5,646 bases of DNA from Clostridia bacterium (GTDB taxonomy: Bacteria > Bacillota > Clostridia > UMGS1810): positions 1 to 5,646 of the forward strand of contig JAFYUA010000278.1 of assembly GCA_017549745.1 (NCBI GenBank). The letters run 5' to 3'. Position numbers and translations under genes: made by a program. The notes beneath the pieces are model-generated. The model was not told the origin of the DNA. It searched no databases and saw only the letters and a program-made list of their open reading frames with translations. The first letter of the stretch is position 1, and each line of letters opens with the position of its first letter. Below, piece by piece: positions 1 to 5,342 of this stretch.

Positions 1-436
1 AGAGAGCGTTCATCGTGTAAGAAGCGATGAGGAAGAAGCCTGCCAGAGTCAAAACTTCCGCACTTGCCAGATGCCAACCGAAGAGAACACCGAAGTATCT
101 TGCCGATACCCAAGCCAAAACGGAGGTCATTCCGGGGTAATAAATGTTTACCATGAACCAAGCGAGGTAATACGCGTACGATTTTCCGCAGGTTGCTTCC
201 GCGTAGTCTACGACACCGGAAACCTTTTCGTACTTGGTTGCCATTACGGCAAACTGAGCCGAACAGATAATCATGAGAAAACCTGTGATGAGCCATGCCG
301 CAATACCAAGTGACATATTGCCGCCCGTTGCCGAGAGTACATTTTGCGCTTTAAAGAAAACGCCCGAACCTATTACTGTGCCCACAACCATACATATGGC
401 GGTAGGCAAGCCATATTTTTGAGTGAGTTTTTCCAT
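1..436 (-). CDS. APC-superfamily amino-acid permease, N-terminal part (runs off the window)
   Basis: The first 145 codons of an integral membrane transporter; the rest lies beyond base 1. It starts MEKLTQKYGLPTAICMVVGT and continues into IGSGVFFKA (residues 22-30). This glycine-rich stretch in the first membrane helix is the substrate-binding hallmark of amino acid/polyamine/organocation permeases. Further hydrophobic helices follow at about 42-66 and 88-108, and another begins near 125. From memory, the pattern best matches the L-type/SteT-like branch (serine/threonine or other neutral amino-acid exchangers), but the substrate cannot be read from this fragment. The ATG at 436..434 is chosen because a GGGG-core ribosome binding site (445..448) lies 8 nt upstream and a near-perfect promoter precedes it. 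Codon use is unusual here: valine is mostly GTA or GTT (12 of 14) and tyrosine mostly TAC, unlike ftsW, which may mean a different history. Confidence 0.88.
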   Translation of the reverse strand, partial: MEKLTQKYGLPTAICMVVGTVIGSGVFFKAQNVLSATGGNMSLGIAAWLITGFLMIICSAQFAVMATKYEKVSGVVDYAEATCGKSYAYYLAWFMVNIYYPGMTSVLAWVSARYFGVLFGWHLASAEVLTLAGFFLIASYTMNAL

Positions 437-479
437 TTTCTTTTCCCCTTTTGTAAATAATTACATTTCATATTTTTTG

Positions 480-508
480 ATTATACAACAAAAGCGGAAA
501 AATGTAAA
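480..508 (-). promoter_or_regulatory. Sigma-A-type promoter for the permease gene
   Basis: On the minus strand the -35 box is TTTACA (503..508), followed by exactly 17 nt and a perfect -10 box TATAAT (480..485). Transcription would start near 473, giving a leader of about 37 nt before the permease ATG. The promoter lies just downstream of the stop codon of the 42-aa gene, so the permease can be expressed independently. The element TGTAAATA occurs at the -35 box (503..510, + strand) and again in the leader (452..459), where it forms the inverted repeat TGTAA-N4-TTACA. This may be an operator. Confidence 0.8.
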
Positions 509-516
509 TAGTAAAT

Positions 517-645
517 TTAATTCCTATCTTCTCCTCCCGGACCGTCTCTGCGGTCGGATTTGTCATTTGGGCGCACTATACCTGTTGAAATCCATTTGTT
601 ATCCGTTGCCGTCTTTTGTGTGTCTTGTTTTTTCTTTTCATTCAT
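517..645 (-). CDS. Small charged protein of unknown function, 42 aa
   Basis: I do not recognise a function. The protein begins MNEKKKQDTQKTATDNKWIS and ends with the residues DRRDGPGGEDRN (31-42). It has no signal peptide, membrane helix or cysteine; 18 of its 42 residues are Lys, Arg, Asp or Glu, so it is probably cytoplasmic and perhaps disordered. An open frame extends upstream to 792 but passes through the tRNA gene and terminator, so that longer start is not credible. The ATG at 645..643 is preferred because GGAG (654..657) lies 8 nt upstream. The tail resembles, from memory only, short uncharacterised Firmicutes proteins ending in an RRDGPGG-like motif. It sits between the tRNA-Ala terminator and the permease promoter; no convincing promoter of its own was found. 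The good ribosome binding site and the patterned C-terminus argue for a real gene. Confidence 0.62.
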   Translation of the reverse strand: MNEKKKQDTQKTATDNKWISTGIVRPNDKSDRRDGPGGEDRN

Positions 646-653
646 AAATATCA

Positions 654-657
654 CTCC
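654..657 (-). promoter_or_regulatory. Ribosome binding site that sets the start of the 42-aa gene
   Basis: GGAG on the minus strand, within CGGAGTG, 8 nt before the ATG at 645. It decides in favour of the short reading frame over the extension that runs back through the tRNA gene. Confidence 0.65.
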
Positions 658-699
658 GTTTCGTATATAACATAACCATTTTGGAACGAATTTATTTAT

Positions 700-728
700 A
701 AAAAAAAGACACCTCATGGTGTCTTTTT
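700..728 (-). terminator. Intrinsic terminator of tRNA-Ala
   Basis: On the minus strand, GACACC and GGTGTC (708..713 and 718..723) form a 6-bp stem around a 4-nt loop. The flanking A tract (724..728) pairs with the start of the U tract and extends the stem to about 11 bp. Eight consecutive Ts (700..707) complete a textbook rho-independent terminator, 7 nt past the tRNA 3' end. The + strand also has a run of five Ts, so weak bidirectional activity is possible. Confidence 0.88.
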
Positions 729-734
729 CGTTTA

Positions 735-807
735 TGGAGCATAGGGGACTTGAACCCCTGACCCCCACACTGCCAGTGTGATGCGCTCCCAACTGCGCTA
801 ATGCCCC
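735..807 (-). tRNA. tRNA-Ala (anticodon GGC)
   Basis: A 73-nt tRNA with a full cloverleaf. The acceptor stem GGGGCAT pairs with ATGCTCC and includes the G3:U70 wobble (805 and 738), the main identity element for alanyl-tRNA synthetase. The D stem is GCGC/GCGC with GG in its loop. The anticodon stem TCACA/TGTGG closes the loop CTGGCAG, giving anticodon GGC, which reads GCC and GCU codons. The variable loop is GGGTC, and the T arm is AGGGG/CCCCT around TTCAAGT. The discriminator base is A73. CCA is not encoded, so it must be added by CCA-adding enzyme. Its own promoter lies just upstream and a terminator just downstream, so it appears to be a single-gene transcription unit. Confidence 0.97.
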
Positions 808-828
808 GTGGATTTAAAATACTATAAT

Positions 829-857
829 ATAATATCACAAAAGTTGTGATTTGTAAA
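829..857 (-). promoter_or_regulatory. Strong promoter for tRNA-Ala
   Basis: On the minus strand TTTACA (852..857), a 17-nt spacer and TATTAT (829..834) each differ by one base from the sigma-A consensus. Start of transcription is expected near 822, leaving about 15 nt of 5' leader for RNase P to remove. The spacer holds a perfect palindrome, ATCACAA-N3-TTGTGAT (834..850), whose left arm touches the -10 box. Confidence 0.82.
834..850. repeat. 7-bp inverted repeat within the tRNA-Ala promoter
   Basis: ATCACAA (834..840) and TTGTGAT (844..850) are perfect reverse complements separated by AAG. A third copy of the half-site, TTGTGATATA, lies at 865..874. The palindrome fills most of the promoter spacer, where a bound dimer would block RNA polymerase. 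No regulator is identified; the order of half-sites is the reverse of the usual Rex or CRP/FNR arrangement. Confidence 0.6.
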
Positions 858-880
858 GAGTTTTTTGTGATATAAATTTC

Positions 881-903
881 AGAGGCGGCATATTGCCGCC
901 TCT
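881..903 (-). terminator. Hairpin at the end of the asnA-asnS operon, probable terminator
   Basis: Ten base pairs, AGAGGCGGCA with TGCCGCCTCT, around a 3-nt loop, 13 bp past the asnS stop codon. It is the only strong GC-rich hairpin after asnS. The minus-strand RNA continues GAAATTTATATC, which is a poor U tract, so termination may be partial or the hairpin may mainly protect the 3' end. In the other direction only four Ts follow. Confidence 0.55.
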
Positions 904-916
904 TTTGAATTCATGA

Positions 917-2308
917 TTAAAATTCTGCATTGCCCACAGTTCTGGGGAACGGAATGACATCTCTGATGTTGGACACACCTGTGAGATACATAACTGCTCT
1001 TTCAAAGCCCAGACCAAAGCCTGCGTGCTTTGTGCCGCCATATCTTCTGAGGTCAAGATACCAGCTGTAGTCCTCTTCTTTAAGACCAAGCTCTTTCATG
1101 CGCGCGGTGAGCACATCGAGGCGCTCTTCTCTCTGGCTGCCGCCGATGATTTCGCCAATGCCGGGAACGAGGCAGTCCATTGCGGCAACTGTCTTGCCGT
1201 CATCATTGAGGCGCATGTAAAATGCCTTGATTTCCTTGGGATAGTCGGTCACAAACACAGGGCGCTTGAACACCTCTTCGGTGAGATATCTTTCGTGCTC
1301 TGTCTGAAGGTCGCTGCCCCATTCTACTGGATATTCAAAATTGGCATTGTTCTTTTTGAGGATTTCAATTGCCTCGGTGTAGGTCACTCTGCCAAAGTCG
1401 GAATTTACAATTGAGTTGAGCCTGTCAAGGAGACCCTTGTCGACAAAGCTATTGAAGAACTGCATCTCTTCGGGAGCGTTTTCGAGCACATAGTTTATCA
1501 CAAACTTGAGCATGTCCTCGGCAAGCTCCATGTCGTCAGCGAGGTCGGCAAAAGCGATTTCGGGCTCTATCATCCAAAACTCTGCCGCATGACGGGTGGT
1601 GTTGGAATTTTCGGCGCGGAAGGTGGGGCCAAAGGTGTAGATGTTGCGAAATGCCATGGCATAGGTCTCGCCGTTGAGCTGACCGCTTACGGTGAGGTTG
1701 GCACTCTTGCCGAAAAAGTCTTTGGAAAAGTCGATATCGCCATCATCGGTGTGAGGGATATTGTCGAGGTCAAAGGTTGTCACCTTGAACATCTCGCCTG
1801 CACCCTCGCAGTCACTTGCAGTGATGAGGGGGGTGTGAGTGTAGACAAAATTTCTTTCATTAAAGAATTTGTGAATGGCATAGGCTGCAAGGCTGCGCAC
1901 TCTGAACACTGCCGAGAAAAGATTGGTGCGCGGACGAAGATGCGCAATGGTGCGCAAGAATTCGGGCGAGTGTCTTTTCTTTTGCAGGGGATAGTCGGGA
2001 GTGGACATGCCCTCTATTTCGATTTTGGTTGCTTTGATTTCAAACGGCTGCTTTGCCTCGGGAGTGAGCACGAGCTTGCCTGTGATGTTGAGCGATGCAC
2101 CCACATTCATGGAAGCAATCTGCTTGTAGTTCTCAAGGAACTCGCTTTCAAACACAACCTGAATATTTTTGAAAAATGTGCCGTCATTGATTTCGATGAA
2201 GCCAAAAACATTTGACGAACGGATTGTTCTTATCCAGCCCGAAACCAAAACCTCCTGGTCACTGAATTTATTTGCATCTGCAAAGATTTCTCTAACTGTA
2301 GTCTTCAC
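917..2308 (-). CDS. asnS: Asparaginyl-tRNA synthetase (AsnRS)
   Basis: A cytoplasmic class IIb aminoacyl-tRNA synthetase that charges tRNA(Asn) with asparagine using ATP. It has 463 residues, close to the 466 of the E. coli enzyme, and is complete. An N-terminal OB-fold anticodon-binding domain covers about 15-100 (VLVSGWIRTIRSSNVFGFIE). The catalytic domain follows, with motif 1 at about 148-162, motif 2 FRAENSNTTRHAAEFWMIEPE (230-250) and motif 3 from GFGLGFERAVMYLTG (430-444) to VIPFPRT (451-457). GEIIGGSQREERL (386-398) is also typical. The FRAENSNT and AEFWMIEPE segments separate it from AspRS and LysRS. The start is GTG (2308..2306), supported by GGAGG 6 nt upstream. It lies 15 bp after asnA and is almost certainly co-transcribed with it, so product and user of asparagine are made together. 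Confidence 0.98.
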   Translation of the reverse strand: MKTTVREIFADANKFSDQEVLVSGWIRTIRSSNVFGFIEINDGTFFKNIQVVFESEFLENYKQIASMNVGASLNITGKLVLTPEAKQPFEIKATKIEIEGMSTPDYPLQKKRHSPEFLRTIAHLRPRTNLFSAVFRVRSLAAYAIHKFFNERNFVYTHTPLITASDCEGAGEMFKVTTFDLDNIPHTDDGDIDFSKDFFGKSANLTVSGQLNGETYAMAFRNIYTFGPTFRAENSNTTRHAAEFWMIEPEIAFADLADDMELAEDMLKFVINYVLENAPEEMQFFNSFVDKGLLDRLNSIVNSDFGRVTYTEAIEILKKNNANFEYPVEWGSDLQTEHERYLTEEVFKRPVFVTDYPKEIKAFYMRLNDDGKTVAAMDCLVPGIGEIIGGSQREERLDVLTARMKELGLKEEDYSWYLDLRRYGGTKHAGFGLGFERAVMYLTGVSNIRDVIPFPRTVGNAEF

Positions 2309-2314
2309 GATATA

Positions 2315-2319
2315 CCTCC
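2315..2319 (-). promoter_or_regulatory. Ribosome binding site that sets the GTG start of asnS
   Basis: A perfect GGAGG on the minus strand, 6 nt before the GTG at 2308, within the 15-bp gap after the asnA stop codon. It fixes GTG as the start. Confidence 0.85.
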
Positions 2320-2323
2320 AAAA

Positions 2324-3331
2324 TTATAAAAGGGGAATGTGCGCATCAGCGCAAAGTCTGATGGTGTCTTCGTCCCATATACTCGATTGCACTTCGCCTA
2401 TGTGAGCTGAGCCCATCATGAGCATGCACAGTCTGGACTGACCTATGCCGCCGCCGATGGTAAGCGGAAGCTCGCCTGAGAGCAGCATTTTGTGAAACAT
2501 GAGCTCGCGGCGGTCATCACAGCCTGCTATGGAAAGCTGACGGCTGAGGCTTTCGGCGTCAACCCTGATGCCCATCGACGATATCTCAAAGGCTCTGCCC
2601 AGAGTCTCGTTCCAAAACATAAGGTCACCGTTGAGCTGCCAGTCATCATAGTCGGGCGCTCTGCCGTCATGTGGCTTGCCCGATTTGAGCTTGCCGCCAA
2701 TCTGCATGATAAAGGTGGTGGGGTGCTCGCGCACGAAGCGGTCTTCGCGCTCCTTGCCGCTTGCATCGGGATACATGTCCTCAAGCTCCTGACTTGTCAC
2801 AAAGGTCACCTCACGGCATAGCTTGGTGTCGAGCTGGGGATAGTGCACCTTGAGTATTTCGTTGGTGTCACATATTGCCTTTACTATTGCCGAAACCACC
2901 GCCTTGAGATAGTCAAGGTTGCGGTTTTTGTCGGTAATCACCTTTTCCCAGTCCCACTGGTCAACATAGATGGAATGAATATTGTCAAGCTCTTCATCGC
3001 GCCTGATGGCGTTCATGTCAGTATAAAGACCTGAGCCAACCTCAAAATCATAGCGCTTGAGAGCAAGTCTTTTCCATTTGGCAAGCGATTGCACAATCTG
3101 CGCATTGCCGCCCACTGCAGGAATATCAAATGAAACGGGACGCTCCACGCCGCTGAGATTATCATTGAGCCCCGAATTTTCCGTCACAAAAAGCGGTGCG
3201 GATACTCTTTTGAGATTGAGTGCATATGAAAACTCTTTCTGGAAGGTTTCCTTGATGCACGAAATGGCTCGCTGGGTGTTATATCGGTTAAGTCTTGGCT
3301 TGTAGCCGGCGGGGATATAAGTTTTTGTCAT
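2324..3331 (-). CDS. asnA: Aspartate-ammonia ligase (asparagine synthetase A)
   Basis: Makes asparagine from aspartate, ammonia and ATP (releasing AMP and pyrophosphate). It is the ammonia-dependent enzyme whose fold is related to class II tRNA synthetases, not the glutamine-using AsnB. It has 335 residues against 330 in E. coli and is complete. Visible family motifs are DNLSG (57-61), SLAKWKR (82-88), YVDQWDWE (122-129), GRAPDYDDW (223-231), SSMGIRVD (251-258) and TIGGGIGQSR (291-300). Asp57, Arg110 and Gln125 align with E. coli Asp46, Arg100 and Gln116, the active-site residues as I recall them, so the enzyme should be active. The ATG at 3331 has an AAAGGAGA ribosome binding site (3341..3348) 10 nt upstream. 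It is the first gene of a two-gene operon with asnS and has its own promoter. Confidence 0.98.
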   Translation of the reverse strand: MTKTYIPAGYKPRLNRYNTQRAISCIKETFQKEFSYALNLKRVSAPLFVTENSGLNDNLSGVERPVSFDIPAVGGNAQIVQSLAKWKRLALKRYDFEVGSGLYTDMNAIRRDEELDNIHSIYVDQWDWEKVITDKNRNLDYLKAVVSAIVKAICDTNEILKVHYPQLDTKLCREVTFVTSQELEDMYPDASGKEREDRFVREHPTTFIMQIGGKLKSGKPHDGRAPDYDDWQLNGDLMFWNETLGRAFEISSMGIRVDAESLSRQLSIAGCDDRRELMFHKMLLSGELPLTIGGGIGQSRLCMLMMGSAHIGEVQSSIWDEDTIRLCADAHIPLL

Positions 3332-3371
3332 GTCTGCCCGTCTCCTTTCATTATTTTATATACAACTATCT

Positions 3372-3400
3372 ATCATACAACAAAATCTGCCCAAAGTCAA
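3372..3400 (-). promoter_or_regulatory. Promoter of the asnA-asnS operon
   Basis: On the minus strand TTGACT (3395..3400), a 17-nt spacer and TATGAT (3372..3377); each box matches the sigma-A consensus at five of six positions. Transcription should begin near 3365, giving a leader of about 34 nt. The -35 box overlaps the TGA stop codon of ftsW (3397..3399). No terminator separates ftsW from asnA, so read-through from the ftsW unit could add to expression. Confidence 0.82.
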
Positions 3401-4692
3401 CGATTTTTACCTTTTTTGTCAGGAAATGACACAGCGGTTATTATGCCGAGCATTATGAAAGAAGCAAGCATCGAGCTGCCGCCATAGCTCACAAAGGGGA
3501 GAGTGATGCCTGTGAGGGGAATGAGCTTGATGACACCGCCAATGATGATGAAGGTCTGAAAGCCTATTGCCGTCACAAGTGACAGGCAGGCACATTTTAA
3601 GAATTCATTGGTCGATTTGAGCGCAATTTTCACTCCGCGATAGGTGAGCAAGAAGTAAAGCAGAATGACCGCAAAGCCTGTGAACATGCCCATTTCCTCG
3701 CAGATGGCTGCAAAGATGAAGTCGGTTTGTGCAAAGGGGACTGCCTGAGGCATGCCATTGCCGAGCCCCACGCCGAAATATCCGCCCGAGGCTATGGCTA
3801 TGAGCGATTGGATTATCTGATATCCGCCGCCGCTTGGGTCCTGCCACGGATTTTGCCACGCACTCACTCTCACGCCAATGTGGTCAGCGAGCAGGAAAAA
3901 TCCCACAAGCCCCACAAATACTATGCCGCCAATGTTGATGAGCTTTAGGCGGTTGCTCGTTTTGTACACAAAGCACATGGCAAAATATATGAGAAAGAGC
4001 AACAAGGCAGTGCCCCATTCCTTTTGAAACAGGGCAAGCGCGCCCATGCAGGCATACACATATATGCAAAGCACGATTTCATCTGTGGGTATGCCAAAGA
4101 ACCTCTTGCGCTTGTCTTTCTTTTTGGCATCAAAGCCAGGAAGTGACGAAAAATAGCACGAGATGCACAGACAGTAAAAAATCTTGATAAGCTCCGACGG
4201 CTGAATGGACATATCACCTATGACAATCCAGTTCTTCGAGCCGTTTACCACATCACCAAACAAAAGAGTTGCCGCAATGAGTGCAAAGGTTAATGTCATA
4301 TACACATATCTGAGCCTGCCCCAGAATTTCACCTTGCCAAACACAACCACAGTGACAAAATAGGTGACAATGCCCACCACAAACCACAAAATCTGCCTCA
4401 TGGCATAGTCTGACTCACGCTTGCCAAGTGACGCCGCCTCTATGGCAAGGTCAATGCGGCAAAGCATGATGATGCCTATGGACACAAGCATGGACACAGT
4501 GAGGAAAAGATAGAGGTCACCATAGTCGAGATGATAGAGCAAAAGATACATAATGGTGTTAATAAGGCAAAGAATGAGGCATGCATACATATATGTAAAA
4601 TCCTCTGCGCCGCAATAGATGAAAAGCATGAGAAAGCCGATTATATTCACAAGGGTTATATAGAGCATCGGTCTGAAACGAATTTTAGTCAT
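3397..4692 (-). CDS. ftsW: SEDS-family peptidoglycan glycosyltransferase (FtsW/RodA/SpoVE)
   Basis: A polytopic membrane enzyme that polymerises lipid II into glycan strands, normally with a class B penicillin-binding protein. It has 431 residues and about ten hydrophobic helices. Family signatures are NGSKNWIVIG (150-159), QPSELIKI (164-171), the extracellular loop NPWQDPSGGGYQIIQS (281-296), GGYFGVGLGNG (303-313), TDFIFAAICEEMG (323-335) and PLTGITLPFVSYGGSS (392-407). Asp285 matches the catalytic aspartate of the loop before GYQ (E. coli FtsW Asp297). Gln322 replaces the histidine usual in the HTDFIF motif. The ATG is 4 bp after the upstream FHA gene; its ribosome binding site GGAG lies inside that gene's last codons, so translation is probably coupled. 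Sequence alone does not settle whether it serves division, elongation or sporulation; the FHA partner favours the FtsW/RodA type found beside FHA proteins in Gram-positives. Confidence 0.93.
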   Translation of the reverse strand: MTKIRFRPMLYITLVNIIGFLMLFIYCGAEDFTYMYACLILCLINTIMYLLLYHLDYGDLYLFLTVSMLVSIGIIMLCRIDLAIEAASLGKRESDYAMRQILWFVVGIVTYFVTVVVFGKVKFWGRLRYVYMTLTFALIAATLLFGDVVNGSKNWIVIGDMSIQPSELIKIFYCLCISCYFSSLPGFDAKKKDKRKRFFGIPTDEIVLCIYVYACMGALALFQKEWGTALLLFLIYFAMCFVYKTSNRLKLINIGGIVFVGLVGFFLLADHIGVRVSAWQNPWQDPSGGGYQIIQSLIAIASGGYFGVGLGNGMPQAVPFAQTDFIFAAICEEMGMFTGFAVILLYFLLTYRGVKIALKSTNEFLKCACLSLVTAIGFQTFIIIGGVIKLIPLTGITLPFVSYGGSSMLASFIMLGIITAVSFPDKKGKNR

Positions 4693-4696
4693 GGTT

Positions 4697-5152
4697 TTAG
4701 TTCTCCGCTTCCAGATTATCTACAAAAATGAAACTGATGTTGCCAAAAGAGAGCTTGTCGCTATCTTTGAGGCGCACGGCGTGCTTGGGCAGACGGCGGC
4801 CGTTGAGGAAGCTGCCGTTGGTGCTGTCGAGGTCTTCTATGTAGAACGCCCCGTCACGCAAAAAAATGCGCGCATGGTTTTTGGACATGTAGGGGTCGTC
4901 GATATACACCTGACAGCGTTTGCTCCTGCCTATGAGAGCGTCCTCGCGAATGCTGTAGCTTTCGTGCATTTTGAATTTGAGGTTGCGCCTGAGATTCACA
5001 AGCTTGAGATAGGCAAAGCCTGTGCCCGAGGTGGCTTCGCGCCTTTTGGCATCGGATATGTCGAGATATATGAGGCGCACAATGCTGAGAATGAACATAT
5101 ACACCACAAACACAAAGATGTATTTTACAACATCTGCAAGAATTTCATACAT
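4697..5152 (-). CDS. Membrane-anchored FHA-domain protein
   Basis: A 151-residue protein with one N-terminal membrane helix (about 8-30), a short basic linker, and a C-terminal forkhead-associated domain (about 66-147) that should face the cytoplasm and bind phosphothreonine peptides. The FHA core residues are all present: GRS (75-77), SKNH (90-93), DSTNG (109-113) and NG (117-118); Arg76, Ser90 and Asn112 are the usual phosphate and peptide contacts. A Ser/Thr kinase of the PknB/PrkC type would supply the ligand but is not in this window. The ATG at 5152 follows AAAGG with a 10-nt gap. It ends 4 bp before ftsW and is surely in one operon with it, suggesting phosphorylation-dependent control or recruitment at the septum or wall-synthesis complex. 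The only promoter-like match upstream (5206..5233) is poor. Confidence 0.88.
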   Translation of the reverse strand: MYEILADVVKYIFVFVVYMFILSIVRLIYLDISDAKRREATSGTGFAYLKLVNLRRNLKFKMHESYSIREDALIGRSKRCQVYIDDPYMSKNHARIFLRDGAFYIEDLDSTNGSFLNGRRLPKHAVRLKDSDKLSFGNISFIFVDNLEAEN

Positions 5153-5239
5153 TTTGTCACAACCTTTCGTTAATTATCTGAACCAAAGCTTTAATTGTTT
5201 GTTAAATTATTGTTTGGATGTACTGAGTGCAAATTTATC

Positions 5240-5324
5240 GCCAAGGCTTTTGGATGTTCTCGGAGAAAACCTCTGCAGGCGAAGCCGAAGCCAGTTTTTG
5301 AAGAGAATATCCAAAAGCCTTGGC
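5240..5324. repeat. 85-bp long inverted repeat (22-bp arms) between uvrA and the FHA gene
   Basis: The arms GCCAAGGCTTTTGGAT (5240..5255) and ATCCAAAAGCCTTGGC (5309..5324) are perfect reverse complements over 16 bp. After one non-complementary position (5256/5308) the pairing continues for five more (5257..5261 with 5303..5307). The 41-nt interior has further pairing (AAAAC 5266..5270 with GTTTT 5294..5298) and a tandem GAAGCC. There is no T tract on either side, so it is not a standard terminator, although its place after uvrA would suit 3'-end formation or protection. Its compact palindromic form resembles REP/MITE-like dispersed elements. That identity is inference. Confidence 0.75.
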
Positions 5325-5342
5325 AAGCAATTCCATATGCCA

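Noticed and set aside
71..313. An 80-codon open frame on the + strand near the left edge
   Set aside because: It is antisense to the permease fragment, which has a promoter, a ribosome binding site and APC-family motifs.
664..672. Extended -10-like TGTTATATA before the 42-aa gene
   Set aside because: Transcription from it would start on top of the ribosome binding site, and there is no -35 match.
517..792. A 91-codon version of the small gene starting inside the tRNA region
   Set aside because: It would translate across the tRNA-Ala gene and its terminator; the internal ATG at 645 has its own good ribosome binding site.
844..874. TTGTGA half-sites as a Rex or CRP/FNR operator
   Set aside because: Those operators need TTGTGA-N6-TCACAA in that order; here the half-sites face the other way and no second half is found at the right spacing.
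1589..2215. A 208-codon open frame on the + strand
   Set aside because: It lies wholly inside asnS on the opposite strand, has no family signature, and the asnS frame carries all class II synthetase motifs.
3332..3396. T-box or other riboswitch before asnA
   Set aside because: Only 65 bp separate the genes and no conserved T-box sequence or antiterminator structure is present.
4691..5173. A 160-codon open frame on the + strand
   Set aside because: It is antisense to the FHA-domain gene, whose core residues are all intact; the + translation shows no recognisable domain.
5206..5233. Possible promoter for the FHA-ftsW unit (TTTGCA, 16 nt, AATAAT on the minus strand)
   Set aside because: The -35 box matches at only four positions and the spacer is short; too weak to list as a feature, though the unit must have a promoter somewhere in or before this gap.
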